Shown piece after piece: positions 49,401-61,695 of a DNA stretch of 64,000 nt (positions are counted from its first letter, which is position 1; each line of letters starts with the position of its first letter). The translations under genes and the position numbers were made by a program. Below the pieces are notes generated by a model. That model was not told the origin of the DNA and made no database searches. It worked only from the letters and a program-made list of their open reading frames with translations. The stretch comes from Sitta carolinensis (lineage: Eukaryota > Chordata > Aves > Passeriformes > Sittidae): positions 15,824,001-15,888,000 of the forward strand of contig JAVUNC010000025.1 of assembly GCA_032173965.1 (NCBI GenBank), read 5' to 3'.

Positions 49401-51800
49401 GTGATTAGGGGGCTCTTGCCATGCTTCCAAATCCAGCTTTTTATAGGAAAAACGATGCACTGAGTGCCTGCCACATGCATATTCCTCAGGAACATAGTTT
49501 TGCAGTTCTATGTGTGGACTCTTAATGAGACAAAGCTAAAAATCAAGGCACCTGAAGAATAGGATGTTTTATGATTGCTGTCAACCAGTTTGGAGTCTTA
49601 ACCTTTCAAATTTTCTTCTTTATATCTCTGTTTAATCTTTTAAACAAAATCTGGTCTCCTCTTTTGTTTATATTTGTCTAAGAGCTTTATCTGTCTTTCT
49701 TAAATATACTGAGATTTGCAACAGAGATGCAGGATTTCATATTGCTGCAAGTTTGAGACCTGCAGTGTAGCTTTTTTTATTTTTTTTCTTCCATAATAAG
49801 TCAATGCTCTCTTAATCAAATTATGTACTGGGAAAAGACTTCTTAGAGGGCAGAAGAAGTTATACTATTTATTCATGATTTGGCAGTAAGAACTCTGTAA
49901 TTTTTGAAAGGATTTTGAATGACAGGAAATTGAAATGAGCAAGGCAAGCTGGGCAGTAGCCTGTCTTCTGAGGAAACTGGAGTGCAGAATTTATACCTTG
50001 CATGTGATGGATCTCATTCCCAGTCTGTCCTGCCCAAGATCTTTGGATATTGGAATTATCTTACAATATTTATCGGCCTCCTGGTTCAGATTCCAGACTT
50101 GTCAGCAGTGCAAGTGCTGAAGAATTGTGGGTTTGAGTCAAACTCACTGGTAGGGGCAGCTTGTTAAAAATTATTCCCATCTTTCACCCTTCTGTTTGCT
50201 GTCAATATCGAGGTGATAAAGGCTGGTTAAACAGGCCAGGATGTTATGGGAAATGCCTCTCCTTAGAGGCTGGCAAGCTGCCTCTACATTAGCAGCACTA
50301 AATGCCCTTTTTTTAATGAAACCCTATGAAAGCTGTGCCTGAGGAAGGCTCATGAAAAACCACCAGAGGCACAACACTTTAAAACTCATTTAGGAGTGGA
50401 GCAATCCACAAGAAGTGGAGTGAAACACTCGCAGTACCAGGCTTAGCTGGATAGTTGGCAAAACTTCACAGGCAATGGTTTCTTCTGGGACTGGATCCTA
50501 TAAATTAGAGAGGATTTTATCACAGGCTAGATTTATGGATGTAATATTTATGTCAGGGAGGGACCTGAGAGAAGAAAGATAAATTTTTAAAACGGTTCAA
50601 AATATTTCTTGTAAAAAAAAAGTTTCATTAATTTTATCTTTATGAGCCAAAAGGATAAATCAATAGTGGGCAAACTTAGATTTTTGGAAGGATACTTGCG
50701 CCTTCTTTTCTTTCAGTGATTGCAATAATTTCCCTGTTTCTGTAAATCCTGGTGCTGGAATTTTTAGCAACTATTCTAAACACATAAATGTCTGTGCTTC
50801 TGAAGATCTGTGCAGTTCTTTACATCCCAGGCCTTTCTGGTCATTCACACGAGGGAATTACTCTAAAGAAGTATTGGATGTTCAGGGAATAAGTAATAAA
50901 CCCCAGTTATTTTCACCTTGAAATCACTGTGGACAGTTCAGATTTTGAGTGGCAGAGAAAAATGTTGGCATTTGTAACCTGTAGTCTCCTGAAATCCCAA
51001 ATTTTCATGTAATGAGTCCCAGGGCTCAAGCACAGTGCTCTGGATCTGGAAACACAAGCCCTGACAGCTGCTGAGGGCAGGTTAGCTTCCCCTGCCCCTT
51101 AAAGCACACAAGAGATCCTGAGTCCAAACCATGTGCTGTAGGGTCCAGCTGCTCACAGGCATGGGGAGCAGCACTCTCTTCAGACCCTTAGCCTGCAGAG
51201 GAGACTTTGAGCTCTTCTGGCCCTTTGAGGAAGAAGGTTTGAGTCCCAGAAGGCTGAAGTACCTGCCAGCATTTCTCTGTATGACAAGGACTCTGCTACA
51301 GGGAGAGGGAAATTGTATGGTGCCCTACAACTGATGGGTGCTGTCCCATCCATCCTCACAGTCAGCAAGATGCAGTTCTTGCTCTCCAGGGTCCTTTATA
51401 TCCTTGCCTTATTTCAGTGGAGACAGAGGCAGGCACCAGCACCATTTGTGGTCCAGAGCTGATGTTTGCTGTGCACAGGAACCCTGTGATGTGCTGGGCA
51501 TTGGTGGTTACAGGTCCTCTGTGTATCCTTCATGAATGAGCAGCTGAGGGCAGTCTCAGCCCCACTGTGGCTGTTCTTCTGCTCCCTCCAGGCATCTAAT
51601 GCCTTTGCTCCATTTTTTACATCCAGAAGAGATGGTCTCCCTGCTTGAGACCCCTAGAAGCCATATGCAGGCGTGTGGGCTCTTCCCAGCCCCTGGAGTG
51701 TGAACAGCTACTGGTCACAGGTTAAACCACGTTGGCACGTGCCATGAGAAGCTGGAGTTTCCTGAAGTGTCTCAAAGGGTTGCACACAGGCTCCTGGTGC
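46465..51800. other. Intergenic DNA with conserved-looking AT-rich stretches
   Basis: Segments at 46,740-46,995 and 48,690-48,970 are unique, rich in homeodomain-like TTAATTAG, TAATT and ATTTGCAT-like words, and free of recognised repeats. No frame longer than about 97 codons is seen, and none is convincing. Confidence 0.4.
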
Positions 51801-51843
51801 AGACCTTGGGGTCCCTTCCAGCCTGGTATTGCATGATTCTCTG
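51801..51843 (+). mobile_element. Possible CR1 tail fragment
   Basis: GACCTTGGGGTCCCTTCCAG and GCATGATTCTCTG resemble the last 45 bases of a CR1 (GATCTTNAGGTCCCTTCCAA, then ATTCTATGATTCTRTG). It is too short to exclude chance. Confidence 0.4.
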
Positions 51844-52094
51844 ACCAAATGCCACAGGGCTGAAATCTGATCTGTGACCGCTTCAAGTCGTGCTGAATTT
51901 TCAGGATAAAGCACATCCTGCTGGCAGGGACAGGACCCAGGCTCCACCTGGCCTCTCCTCACACAGCATGCAATCAGCAGCAGTGCAGGTGCCTGCTCGA
52001 TGTCCCAGCAGAGCAGGGCTGACACACTCTGCCTTCTCTGCTAGCAGCAGGAGCCCCCAGCACAGCTCACCAGGGAAAATCCAGCCCGAGAGGA

Positions 52095-52395
52095 GCAGCT
52101 GTTGGTGTGGGGCACAGAGGGAACCCACAGCACACACACAAGTGTCCAAAGCACAGAAGAAAAAGAGCCAACTTTGTTGAACCCTCAGCTATTTATAATT
52201 CCCAGGACACTGAGCAGGGATTGGGTAATGAAGTATCCACCTTTCCAATCCTACTGTCAAATGAGAATTCTCTCAAGTGATATCTTTAACAAAGGGATGT
52301 AAACTATCCTTGTTTACCTTACAATTTTGTGAGAACTGACTCCATTCTACAGAAAGAAATCAGAAGGCTGATTTTCAGGGACAACAAGCAGTGTC
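52095..52395 (-). mobile_element. LTR-like element, family B, copy 2
   Basis: On the plus strand it shares GGATGTAAACTATCC, TTACAATTTTGTGAGAACTG, ACTCCATTCTACAGAAA and TCAGAAGGCTGATTTTCAGG with the other two copies. Farther left it shares TATTTATAATTCCCAGGACACT and GGATTGGGTAA. By eye it is closer to the 36-kb copy than to its neighbour at 54.8 kb, so the two local copies are probably separate insertions. The minus strand has TATAAATAGCTGA, while the AATAAA has decayed to CAACAAAG. Confidence 0.65.
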
Positions 52396-54799
52396 TCTGC
52401 AATTGTGCAGTACATCAGCATGTCTGTCCCTAGTGATTTATGATTCATGTCAGTGCAGTGACAGGCAAGCTAGGTACAGCTGTGCCAGTAAGGGAGATTT
52501 CACCTGGGGTGTGGATTGTCTGATGCTGCCAGTCCCAAAGGGCTGCCATGACGTACCAATCCAGGCCCAGGCATGCTTTAATCAGCTCCATCTTTATTAC
52601 ATGGCAAACAAACTGATGCTAAAGCAGACAAAAACCATGTGAATAGGTAAACCCTGTGGCCTGCAGATCCTGAAGGGAGAGATCACCCTGTCCCTTCTGA
52701 GGACTGAGAAGAAATTTGAGTAGAATTATGCTCTAAATGTCATCTATATTTGTTTTCAACATGGTCATACATTCTATTCATAATATGTTTGAATATATGT
52801 GATTTTTTTAAATTACACTATTAGTTTATGACAGGTACATATTTTGTGCATTGTCCCATGATGTAAGTTCATCACTTATGAATTCTTTAGCTTTAATTTA
52901 AAAAATTCTTAAAAACCAGATGAGTTTTCAGCATGCTGGAAAAAAAAACCAGTAAGAATTGTCTGGAGTATGAGGATAGAACAGAGCTCACAAACCTTGC
53001 ACTTTGTACTCTTGTGATTCTCAGGGTAGTCAGACATTGTGATTATATTCTCTTTTATAGGTGAATAGTTGAGGCTGCCTTTTGAAAAGCCCATATTACA
53101 AAAATGATTCAATAATTGTTTTCCTCGCACGTATCCTTCCTGAATTCTTTCACTGTTTCATGAGCCTAATGCAGAAAAAACCCAGCTCACCTTTCCTGCA
53201 GGAGCAGCTTCCTGCAGCCTGGCAGACATGAGCAGGACATGGAGACGTGTCTCCTGTCCAGACAGGAGCAGGACAGCCAGCACCACGGCAGGGATTTGGA
53301 TCCACTGGGATTGGAAGCACACAGTCTGCACTCAGCCCTCTCAGTCCAGCCAATCCTGCCAGCCAGGTCATCTCCTCTCTGTGTGCTGCACCCTCCCAAA
53401 GAGAGGGCTGGATTAGAAGGGTGGATGCTCAGAAACCCCAAAAATCATCAATCAAATCCCTGTTTTAGGAGGCTGCATGTGGATGATGCAGTCATAACAC
53501 AGCCCTTCGGGTCACTTTGCAAAAGGGCTGTTCTGCCTTATTCTGCACCCAGAGGGATTATTATTTTGATGTAATGAAGAAACACCCTGCTGGGAAAGTC
53601 CAGCCAAAAATAAAGTCACTCATCTGTGACCTTCATTTCAATTCCCAGCCAGCCTTCATTGTTTTCTGACCTAATCATGCCCACTGGCTCCTTAAATTAG
53701 CTTTGTGGATCTAAAAGACGCTGTACTTGTTTCAAGAATGTTTTTAATTGAGCTAAGTTGTAATTACCTGATGTAAAGCTCTCTCAGGTAGAAAGAGATT
53801 ATGCATTCGTTCTTGTGTACTTATCTGAAAGCATGTGAAATATATCCAGGAATTTGTCAACTGCAAGAAGGATCATGTTGCCTATACTGTTGATTACATA
53901 TAATTAGGATTTAAAAGATGTGTGATGGAAAGGCAAACAATCTAGGAACTCATCTCGGATTGAAATTACCCATAGCTTTCAGTCATTTTACAGCAAGCAG
54001 GAACTGTCAAGGACTGCTCTGTGTTTTTATTTCAGTGCTCACTCAGACCCGAGAATTATTTTGATTAGATTATATTATGGCAACATCATTTCCTCTGTGT
54101 GGTCTTGTCCATGCAGAACCAATTATTCCATCATTTCACCACAGCTAGGGACACCAAGAGATGGGTGTGGATGTGGGAAGAGAGGGCGAAAAGGGAAAGC
54201 AGATGTGGTTCAGAGATTTTATTTTCCATCTGATTTTCCAAACAATTTCCCACCACCCTAATTCTGCTCCTGCTGGTGTCAGTTGGAGCTCTGCCCTTGA
54301 CTGCAGTGGGAGCAGGGCTAGGTCAGGGCATGAAACAACATTCTCATTTATTACATAATTGAAAGGTCATGTATAATTTTTTTTTTTTCACTGTTACAGT
54401 TTTGAAATTGAAAACTGTCAGGCATGGGGGAACACCATGGATTTTGAAATATTTTGAAATAGAAACGTAAATCTCATATCTGGTATGTGGTGGAGATGGC
54501 CCTGCAGATCCTGGTTTTTTGCTCCCTGCAGACACTTGTGGTGCTCATGCACAATCAGAGTCCTTCTCCCGGAGGGCTGGCACTCCAGGGGTGAGATATC
54601 CTCCTGTGGCATGCTGAGGCCATGTGAAACTGTAAGGGAGTGGGGCTGGGTGCTGATGATTTGCTAGATAGAGACAGCAGGCAATCCTTTGTGCCAGAAC
54701 CCTCTGCTGAGCTAAAGGGAATGGGTGAGCTTTCCTTTCTTCCAGCCAGCACAGGCTCCCTCCCTGGATGTCAGGCAGGGAGATTTTTCCGTGGTTTTG
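52396..54799. other. Intergenic DNA between family B copies 2 and 3
   Basis: Unique sequence. The 53,640-53,820 portion is AT-rich with TTAAATTAG, TTTAATTGAG and TAATTACC words. A 12-nt T run lies at 54,377-54,388. No retroviral gene is recognisable, which argues against the flanking family B copies bounding an intact element. Confidence 0.5.
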
Positions 54800-55140
54800 T
54801 GTTACTGTGATGCAGATAGAAACACACAGTAACACACACAATAGGTGTTTAGGTAGAGAAGAAGAAAGGAAGAAGATTTTAGTTTATTGTTGACTTTGTA
54901 TATATAAGTTTTTGGACAGTGATCAGAGATTGGACAGAGGTTCCCACCTCTCCATCTCCACTGGTCACTTGAGAAGTCCATCAGGTGAGATCTTTTATAA
55001 AGGAATGTAAACATGATTCTTATTTATTTTACAATTCATGAGAACTGACTCCACTATACTAAAACATATCAGAAGGCTGATTTTCAGGGACAACAGTTTT
55101 GCTCTTTGTGAGGGGAGCTGGCGGAGGAGAGAGGAGAGTC
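54800..55140 (-). mobile_element. LTR-like element, family B, copy 3
   Basis: It aligns with copies 1 and 2 from TAGGTGTTTAGGTAGAGAAG to GGAGAGAGGAG. The minus strand retains TATATATAC and CAATAAAC about 15 bp apart, as copy 1 does. It contains GGAATGTAAAC, GAGAACTGACTCCACT and TCAGAAGGCTGATTTTCAGG. The right edge is uncertain because similarity to copy 1 weakens past 55,140. Confidence 0.65.
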
Positions 55141-56769
55141 GAGTGGGTAGGAGAGCTGAGCAGCACTTCTTGCTTTCTTTGAGACAGAAGCATTTGCCCA
55201 TGGAGGAAAGGGCTGCTCAGGACCCTCCTGGGTGAATTTTTTTGTACCCAATGGCTAAAAAACATCTTTCCCAAGTCCACAGTGTCGAACAATAAGTGCT
55301 GCTGTGGGGCCTGGGGTAGTGCAGCTTCTAAGGATGTACTCAGAGCACACCTTGCATTAAGGCTTGACTCAGAAGAGCAGCCCTTGCATGTTCCTTTGGC
55401 TTGCTATGTACAAGTGCAGGCAGATGTGAACATCAAATGACTGCCTTTCCTGACTGCCTCGTAGTTAAAGAGGTGGGTTTGTATACATCTATATAAGAGG
55501 TGGTTTTATATATATCTATATAAAACATAAACACATGTATATGTCCTGTGGCCACTGGTGAGCCTTTTGGATTGTTGCCCTGGATTTCTGTGCTGCATGC
55601 AGAGCTGTTTTCAACTCTGAAAGTTCTGAACATCTGGGGGGTTTGCTGGACTATAATTTGCTCAGTGTGATACAGCTTCTTGCATGGATAAGGACATTTA
55701 TCTGCCAGCATTTTCTGAGGAGGAATTCCTTAAATAAATACAAATAGAAAAGAGTTTCATTCAGAGGAAAGAGATTAAATGCCATATATGCCAAAAATTA
55801 TAGAGAAATGCCTTGATTAAGGTGGAGAAACCTTAAACCATGTTTTCTGTGAGCAAAATACCGAAAGAGAATTTACTACCACATACTTTTTAAAATTTCA
55901 AGTACACTGTATAGATGGCAGGTACAATCCATGCTGAAACACCCAATCAGTTTTAGAGGTTGACCCAAAACCCATTGTAATCATGAAATTATCACCTTGG
56001 TCTTCAGCCCAGACTCTCACTGTGGCAGCAGACACTTTAAAACAAATGTGAAGAGTACAGGTTGTGGAATGCTAGGATGAGATTCTCAGTTTTGGCCTCT
56101 TGGTCAGCCCTGACCCCACTCTCAGGGAGGCAGTGGAAGATATTTAGTCCCAACACAACCTAGTTCTCATATCACATCTGTACTACTGTGCCACTAAAAA
56201 CATAATTCCTTAAAATTAATCAATAATCACTGTGTCATCCTCAAGGAGAAGAAGCTGCAGAAGTGCAGGTATAATTTTATTTCAAGGCATAAGAGAGAGA
56301 ATTTATAGAATAAAAGGTGGAAGGATTTATCAGAGTCTTCCCACAGTTGTGTCCTTGGAAAGAGAACTGCAGTAGTTCTAGAAGAAATATTAAACTAAAT
56401 GCTCTGTGGCCATCTCACAGTGTTGGTATTGAAGAGAAGAGTTGGGGAAGACAGAGTTCTGCCCAAAGAGGAACAGGTTATTTTCACAGGAGTGTGAAAA
56501 GTAATGGATCGCCATAAATTGTCCTCTTTTTTGGGGGGCTTCTTATGACAATGCATCAATCATAGGATACTGTACATAGTTTGAATCAGGCAATGTTGTG
56601 TTTGCTCCCACATTTCATTTGCCTGAATGTCCTAGAATCCTGGTTTTGAAGAAGAAAACTCACTTTAAGTGATTGATTTAAGTCATTGCTGTGTCCATTT
56701 TCAGATACACAGGAACGTTACACATGGAAAGATATTTCAGTATGAGAGCATGTCTAGGTGATATGCTAA
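55141..56769. other. Intergenic DNA
   Basis: Unique sequence with one small tandem duplication at 55,470-55,523. The largest frame is 92 codons on minus and takes part of its length from that duplication. Confidence 0.5.
55470..55523. repeat. 27-bp tandem duplication
   Basis: Two copies of GAGGTGGKTTT-TATAYATCTATATAA, one after the other. Confidence 0.75.
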
Positions 56770-57342
56770 TAGGCTGACTTTGGCTGAGATAGAGTTAATT
56801 TTCTTCACAGTAGGTGATACGGTGCTTTGTTTGGGATTTGTGCTGGACACAGTGTTGATAACACCAGGATATTTTCACTCCTGCTGAGCAGGGCTTACAC
56901 AGCATCGAGGATTGTTTTGGCTTCTCATCCCAGCTCAGCAGTGGGTGAGCTGGGGGTGCACAAGGAGCTGGGAGGGAACACAGGCAGAACAGGTGACCCC
57001 ACCTGGTCTCAGGGGCATTTCACACCATAGGGCATCGTGGCCAGCTGGGAGAAGGAAAAGGAGGAGGGGACAGTGGGAGCTGTGTCATCTGAGAAATAAG
57101 AGTTCTAGATGAGACATGTGCTTATCTGGAGGTGGCTGAACACCTGCCTGCCCATAGGAAGTGGGGAATGAATTCCTTGTTTTTATTTGCTTAAGCGCGC
57201 AGCTTTTGCTTTTCTTATTAAAATGTCTTTACCTCAGCTCACATTTTCTCGTTTTGACTCTTCTGATTCTCTCCCCCACCCAGCCAGAGGAATGAGTGAG
57301 TGGCCTGGTGGAGCTCAGTCCTATCTGGGTTAGATCATGACA
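56770..57342 (+). mobile_element. Solo LTR of an avian endogenous retrovirus
   Basis: Nearly full-length, about 573 bp. It opens TAGGCTGACTTTGGCTGAG, GATAGAGTTAATTTTCTTC, continues TTGTGCTGGACACAGTGTTG, GGGGTGCACAAGGAGCTGGG and GGCTGAACACCTGCCTGCCC, then ATGAATTCCTTGTTTTTAT, CGCGCAGCTTTTGCTTTTC and TTATTAAAATGTCTTTACC (ATTAAA polyadenylation-type signal), and ends GGGTTAGATCATGACA. No internal viral sequence adjoins it, so it is a recombination-derived solo LTR. The segment where I would expect a TATA box is degenerate. Flanking GCTAA and GCAAT are not a clean target duplication. Confidence 0.9.
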
Positions 57343-60300
57343 GCAATTTGCTTGCCCAGTTAATATGTGATAGCCTTGGAGTAATGACCTTAATAATAAA
57401 TGGCCTCAGGAGCTGGAAAGATTGTGCAATTCTACAAGGTCCATATGGTAATTGGCAGGTTTTTTTCTCTCAGCTTTTAAGGACATGGGTGAAGTTTCTG
57501 TGAAGTAGAATTAAGGGGTTGCAAAACAACGTTCTTGAAATAACATTGCCATATGTTAAAAAACAGTGTTTGTTGATACCTACCACTTTCTGTGTGAATT
57601 ATGGATATCAGACAGAAAGTACCTTGCATATTGTCAGGTCCCCTTCCATGATTCTTGCTGCCAGGATTTAAGGATGTTTCTCTAGGTCATTGTCCAGTCT
57701 AGTGCCTGGGTAAAGATATTGGAGACTGTAAAACTGAGCATTACTGTGAATTATTCTAACAATTAGTTTTTTATGGTGTTACTTTGCAGCCCTTCATTAA
57801 ATGAAAAATCTGAATCTTAAATGATTAAATATTAATCTTCTCTAGAGGTGCATATTAGAGTCCTGAAGTGGCTTGCTTTGGCCCTGCTGTAATTTCTGCC
57901 TCAAATGACAGCGCTTGCTCTGTGGGTGTGCACACAGGGAATTACAAGAGGAACTGTAGGACTGAACAGCACACATGGGTTTTTTCTCTCCCATATGATC
58001 ATCTAAGAGTCTGCTGTAAACTCGGGGGAGGCAAGTCCTTGGGCTTGGCCAGGGATGCTTCTGGCAGCTGCTGCCAGGCAGGGTGAGGAGCTTCCCTGCC
58101 AGGCAGGGGCTCTCGAGAGCTCAGTGGAGATGTCTCAGAGGAACAGATCAGGCCAGGGCATTCTGGTTTGTATCGATCTGTTTTCAAGCCCTGACAACAA
58201 GGACATGCCAGAGAGGGGCAGGGCTGTGTTCGTGACCTTCTCAGCTTTGGGAGTTCTCTGATGCTGCTGTTTTCCTGCATGAGCTCCAAGCAGGATCTGC
58301 AGTGTTCACATGGGTTATTCCCTGGGCATGTCATGCTCTGGACTTGTCCCAAATCCATGAGACATGATGGTAGATGAAAACCACTCTTTCTCCCCTCTTT
58401 CTGGTGGTACATTTGTGTTTCTGTGAGCATAGTAGAAGGCTTTACACAGATGACCAGATATTGATGTCACTAAAAAAATATTTTGAATGCGTCCTCAAAA
58501 TTTTTCTAGCAAGAACTAACATCTTGAAGAGGAGTCATAAAAATAATTTCTTGCAAAAAAGAATACAAATGGAAAAAATAAAAAGAAAGGTAAAAGTGAT
58601 TAGTAAGGAGAAGCAACAGTGTATAAGCATAGCCTGGTCTTCCCATGGGGCTGTTTAATTAATTACAATTCAGTCTCACCAATTAATTTCTACTCAAAGA
58701 TTTTCTTTCATTATCTCTAGACAGGAAATGCAGCCAAGCAGAAATTCGTGTGGAAGAGACAATCTGTAAACAGTGCTTCCATCCTTACTGGGAGCACATG
58801 CATTTTTATAAAACAACTTTAATTAGAGGCAACTCAGAAAAGATACCAATCACTCTGAGAGCAACTACTGTGTACTGAACAAGATGAAACTCAATCCCTT
58901 GAACCAAAACAAACAGGCCATCAAAAGACACTAAGGTATGGAAACATGGTGTCTTAACTTTGGCAGGATATGCCAGAAAATATGATACCATGATAGCATT
59001 TTCTGGGTTAATCCCCAAACCCAAAGGTTTTTAGAGAGTCTGGAGCTTAATAAAATCTCTAGTTAACTGTATTAATAATATTAATCAATTGAAAAGATGA
59101 AGGTGTTTTATGCTTTTCTGTCGACTCACAGGACAAAGAGCTTTATTTCAAAGTTTTAATAGTAAAAGTCAGAGAATCACAGGAAAATTTGGGTCCAGTT
59201 GCACTTTCCATCTGTTACTTATTACTGTCTGTTGTGAAAGTACTGGCTTGCCCTGGTGACAGACCACATCCCATGCTGCAGCAGAAGTAATCTTTTTCAA
59301 AACTATGGATTTACAATGTCATTTGGAATAGGAGGCAATGGACAAGAGCCCCAAAACTGGAAGGAAAAGGAGAAATAAAACAAACTGGCTCTTCTACAAC
59401 CATGTGGGCAACTCATTAGGCAGGAGGGTGCACAATAAGTTCATATATGTACCACAAATGTAACGAGCATGGACAGTTTTTATCAACACTGAGCTTTTAT
59501 CAATACTCATACTTGGGAATCAGTGGGAAGAACCACAGCACAACTTCAGTTTGCCCTTATTTCAGCAAAGGTGCCCCCACGTTCTGCTTGTTCCTCTGAG
59601 CATGGTGACATCCACACAGATATGAGGTGAGCAGGAATCCAGCTAGAACCCTATTTTATCATCTGTCTTACAGCCCTAAGGGGCTGGGATGTTTAGGGCT
59701 GCTGTTGATGTGAACAGGGGTAAATCCAGATTGTGCTCATTTGCTGGAAGGCAATATTTGCCCTTGAACTTAAGGATAAGCAACAGGAAAATCTTATCAC
59801 CAGGCAGAGTTTTAAATGGTTTTGCCAGTGTTACTCCAAGCTTACCTTTGGCCCTTAACACTTGCTAGTTATTAAAATAACTCTACTGACTGCATGACAA
59901 CATGTTTTTGGTTTGGGTAACTGAACATCAAGATTTAAAAAGCACCAGGGCAATGTGTGATGCTTGCAAGACTCAGGAAGCTATTTCTGGGTTTTTTGCA
60001 CTTCCCCATTCAGTTGTCTACATGCTTGTCAGGGAACTGAGAGCTGAGAACTGTCACTGGGAATAGTTTTTGGGCATTGGGAATATTTTGTAGTAACAAA
60101 GGATGATAAATACATGCTGAATAGTGGCCAGTAGTCAAATTTCACTTCTAAGATGAAAGCCTGGGTAACATCTTTAATAATGGGTCCAAATCTTTTTACT
60201 AGAAGGAACTGAGTGTTCTGTAAAGACAAGGACTAAAACGTGATGATGCATGCATGTGGTTGTTGTCCTAATGCTCAAAGCAAGCCATACAGATTTTTTT

Positions 60301-60940
60301 TTGCCTGAGAAATTACAAAGCTGGATGCCAGGATTTGTCCAGGAGCAGTATTTGCCAGCCCACATAGGAACTGTCAGGGCAGGACATGTCAGACAGAGCT
60401 GCAGTGGTCTGAAGCAAAGTGAGAAAAAACCTGACAAGCCTCCTCACAGCTCTCTGTCCCACAGCCCTTTTGCAAGCAGTTTGATCTGAAGTCCCAGAGC
60501 TGCACTGTTCCAGGGCCAGGCAGGAGCATGGCAGGGCAGCAAAATGTTCTCAGGGCTGTGATAGATTCTTTAAGAAGAGAGTGATCAATTAGTTTTCCTG
60601 AAACAAATTGTCAGTGTGAATAGCATCCCTCATTTTAAAACCTCATTTTAACGTCTAGACACAGTCATTTATGCTTATTTACTGTCACATAATGTTTTAT
60701 AGGCCACATCCATTTTAAATGCAGTTCCTTCACATCAATATGCTAGAAATTAATGTAACACTTTATATCTATCTCACTTAATTTCCTTCAACTTTGCTTA
60801 AACGACTGGATAAATATGTTGCAGTGAAATTGGTGCCTCTCAAGGCACTGCAGCTTCTGTGAACTGGTGGCTATTTAGGTGAACAGAACTGTTGAGCTGG
60901 AGCCCTTCTCCCTCTCCAGTGGTCTTGTGGCAAGCAGTCC
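57343..60940. other. Intergenic DNA
   Basis: Unique sequence with a cluster of inverted repeats at 58,071-58,120. A 143-codon minus frame (57,999-58,430) covers that GC-rich patch and shows no known domain. Confidence 0.5.
58071..58120. repeat. Nested inverted repeats
   Basis: CTGCCAGGCAGGG (58,071-58,083) pairs with CCCTGCCAGGCAG (58,094-58,106) except for one A:A mismatch, across a 10-nt loop. Each arm is itself a palindrome. It is followed immediately by GCTCTCGAGAGC (58,109-58,120), a perfect 12-bp palindrome. Confidence 0.75.
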
Positions 60941-61695
60941 AGGTCTGGTGGTTCTGGTGCCCAAGGATGCTGTTCTGGTGCCCAGGTCTGGTGGTTCTGG
61001 TGCCCAGGATGCTGTTCTGGTGCCCAGGTCTGGTGGTTCTGGTGCCCAGGATGCTGTTCTGGTGCCCAGGTCTGGTGGTTCTGGTGCCCAGGATGCTGTT
61101 CTGGTGCCCAGGATGCTGTTCTGGTGCCCAGGATGGGGTTCTGGTGCCCAGGGATGCTGTTCTGGTGTCCAAGAATGCTGTTCTGGTGCCCAGGATGCTG
61201 TTCTGGTGCCCAGGTCTGGTGGTTCTGGTGCCCAGGATGGGGTTCTGGTGCCCAGGGATGCTGTTCTGGTGCCCAAGGATGCTGTTCTGGTGCCCAGGTC
61301 TGGTGGTTCTGGTGCCCAGGATGCTGTTCTGGTGCCCAGGATGGGGTTCTGGTGCCCAGGATGGGGTTCTGGTGCCCAGGGATGCTGTTCTGGTGCCCAG
61401 GGATGCTGTTCTGGTGCCCAGGATGGGTTCTGGTGCCCAGGATGGGGTTCTGGTGCCCAGGGATGCTGTTCTGGTGCCCAGGATGGGGTTCTGGTGTCCA
61501 AGGATGCTGTTCTGGTGTCCAAGGATGCTGTTCTGGTGTCCAAGGATGCTGTTCTGGTGCCCAGGGATGCTGTTCTGGTGCCCAGGATGGGGTTCTGGTG
61601 TCCAAGGATGCTGTTCTGGTGCCCAGGGATGCTGTTCTGGTGTCCAAGGATGCTGTTCTGGTGCCCAAGGATGGGGTTCTGGTGCCCAGGGATGG
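60941..61695. repeat. 21-bp minisatellite, about 755 bp
   Basis: About 35 copies of a unit of the form TTCTGGTGCCCAGGATGCTG, 20-22 bp long. Variants are AGGTCTGGTGG, AGGATGGGG, AGGGATGCTG and AAGGATGCTG after a constant TTCTGGTGYCCA. At the left end two types alternate as a 42-bp dimer for four rounds; later the order is irregular. Because 21 bp is seven codons, stops are absent in several frames on both strands, giving frames of 348, 311, 338, 291 and 203 codons. None has independent support as a gene. Confidence 0.95.

Noticed and set aside
51718..51740. LTR terminus at GGTTAAACCACG
   Set aside because: The match is limited to about 12 bases, with no LTR blocks on either side.
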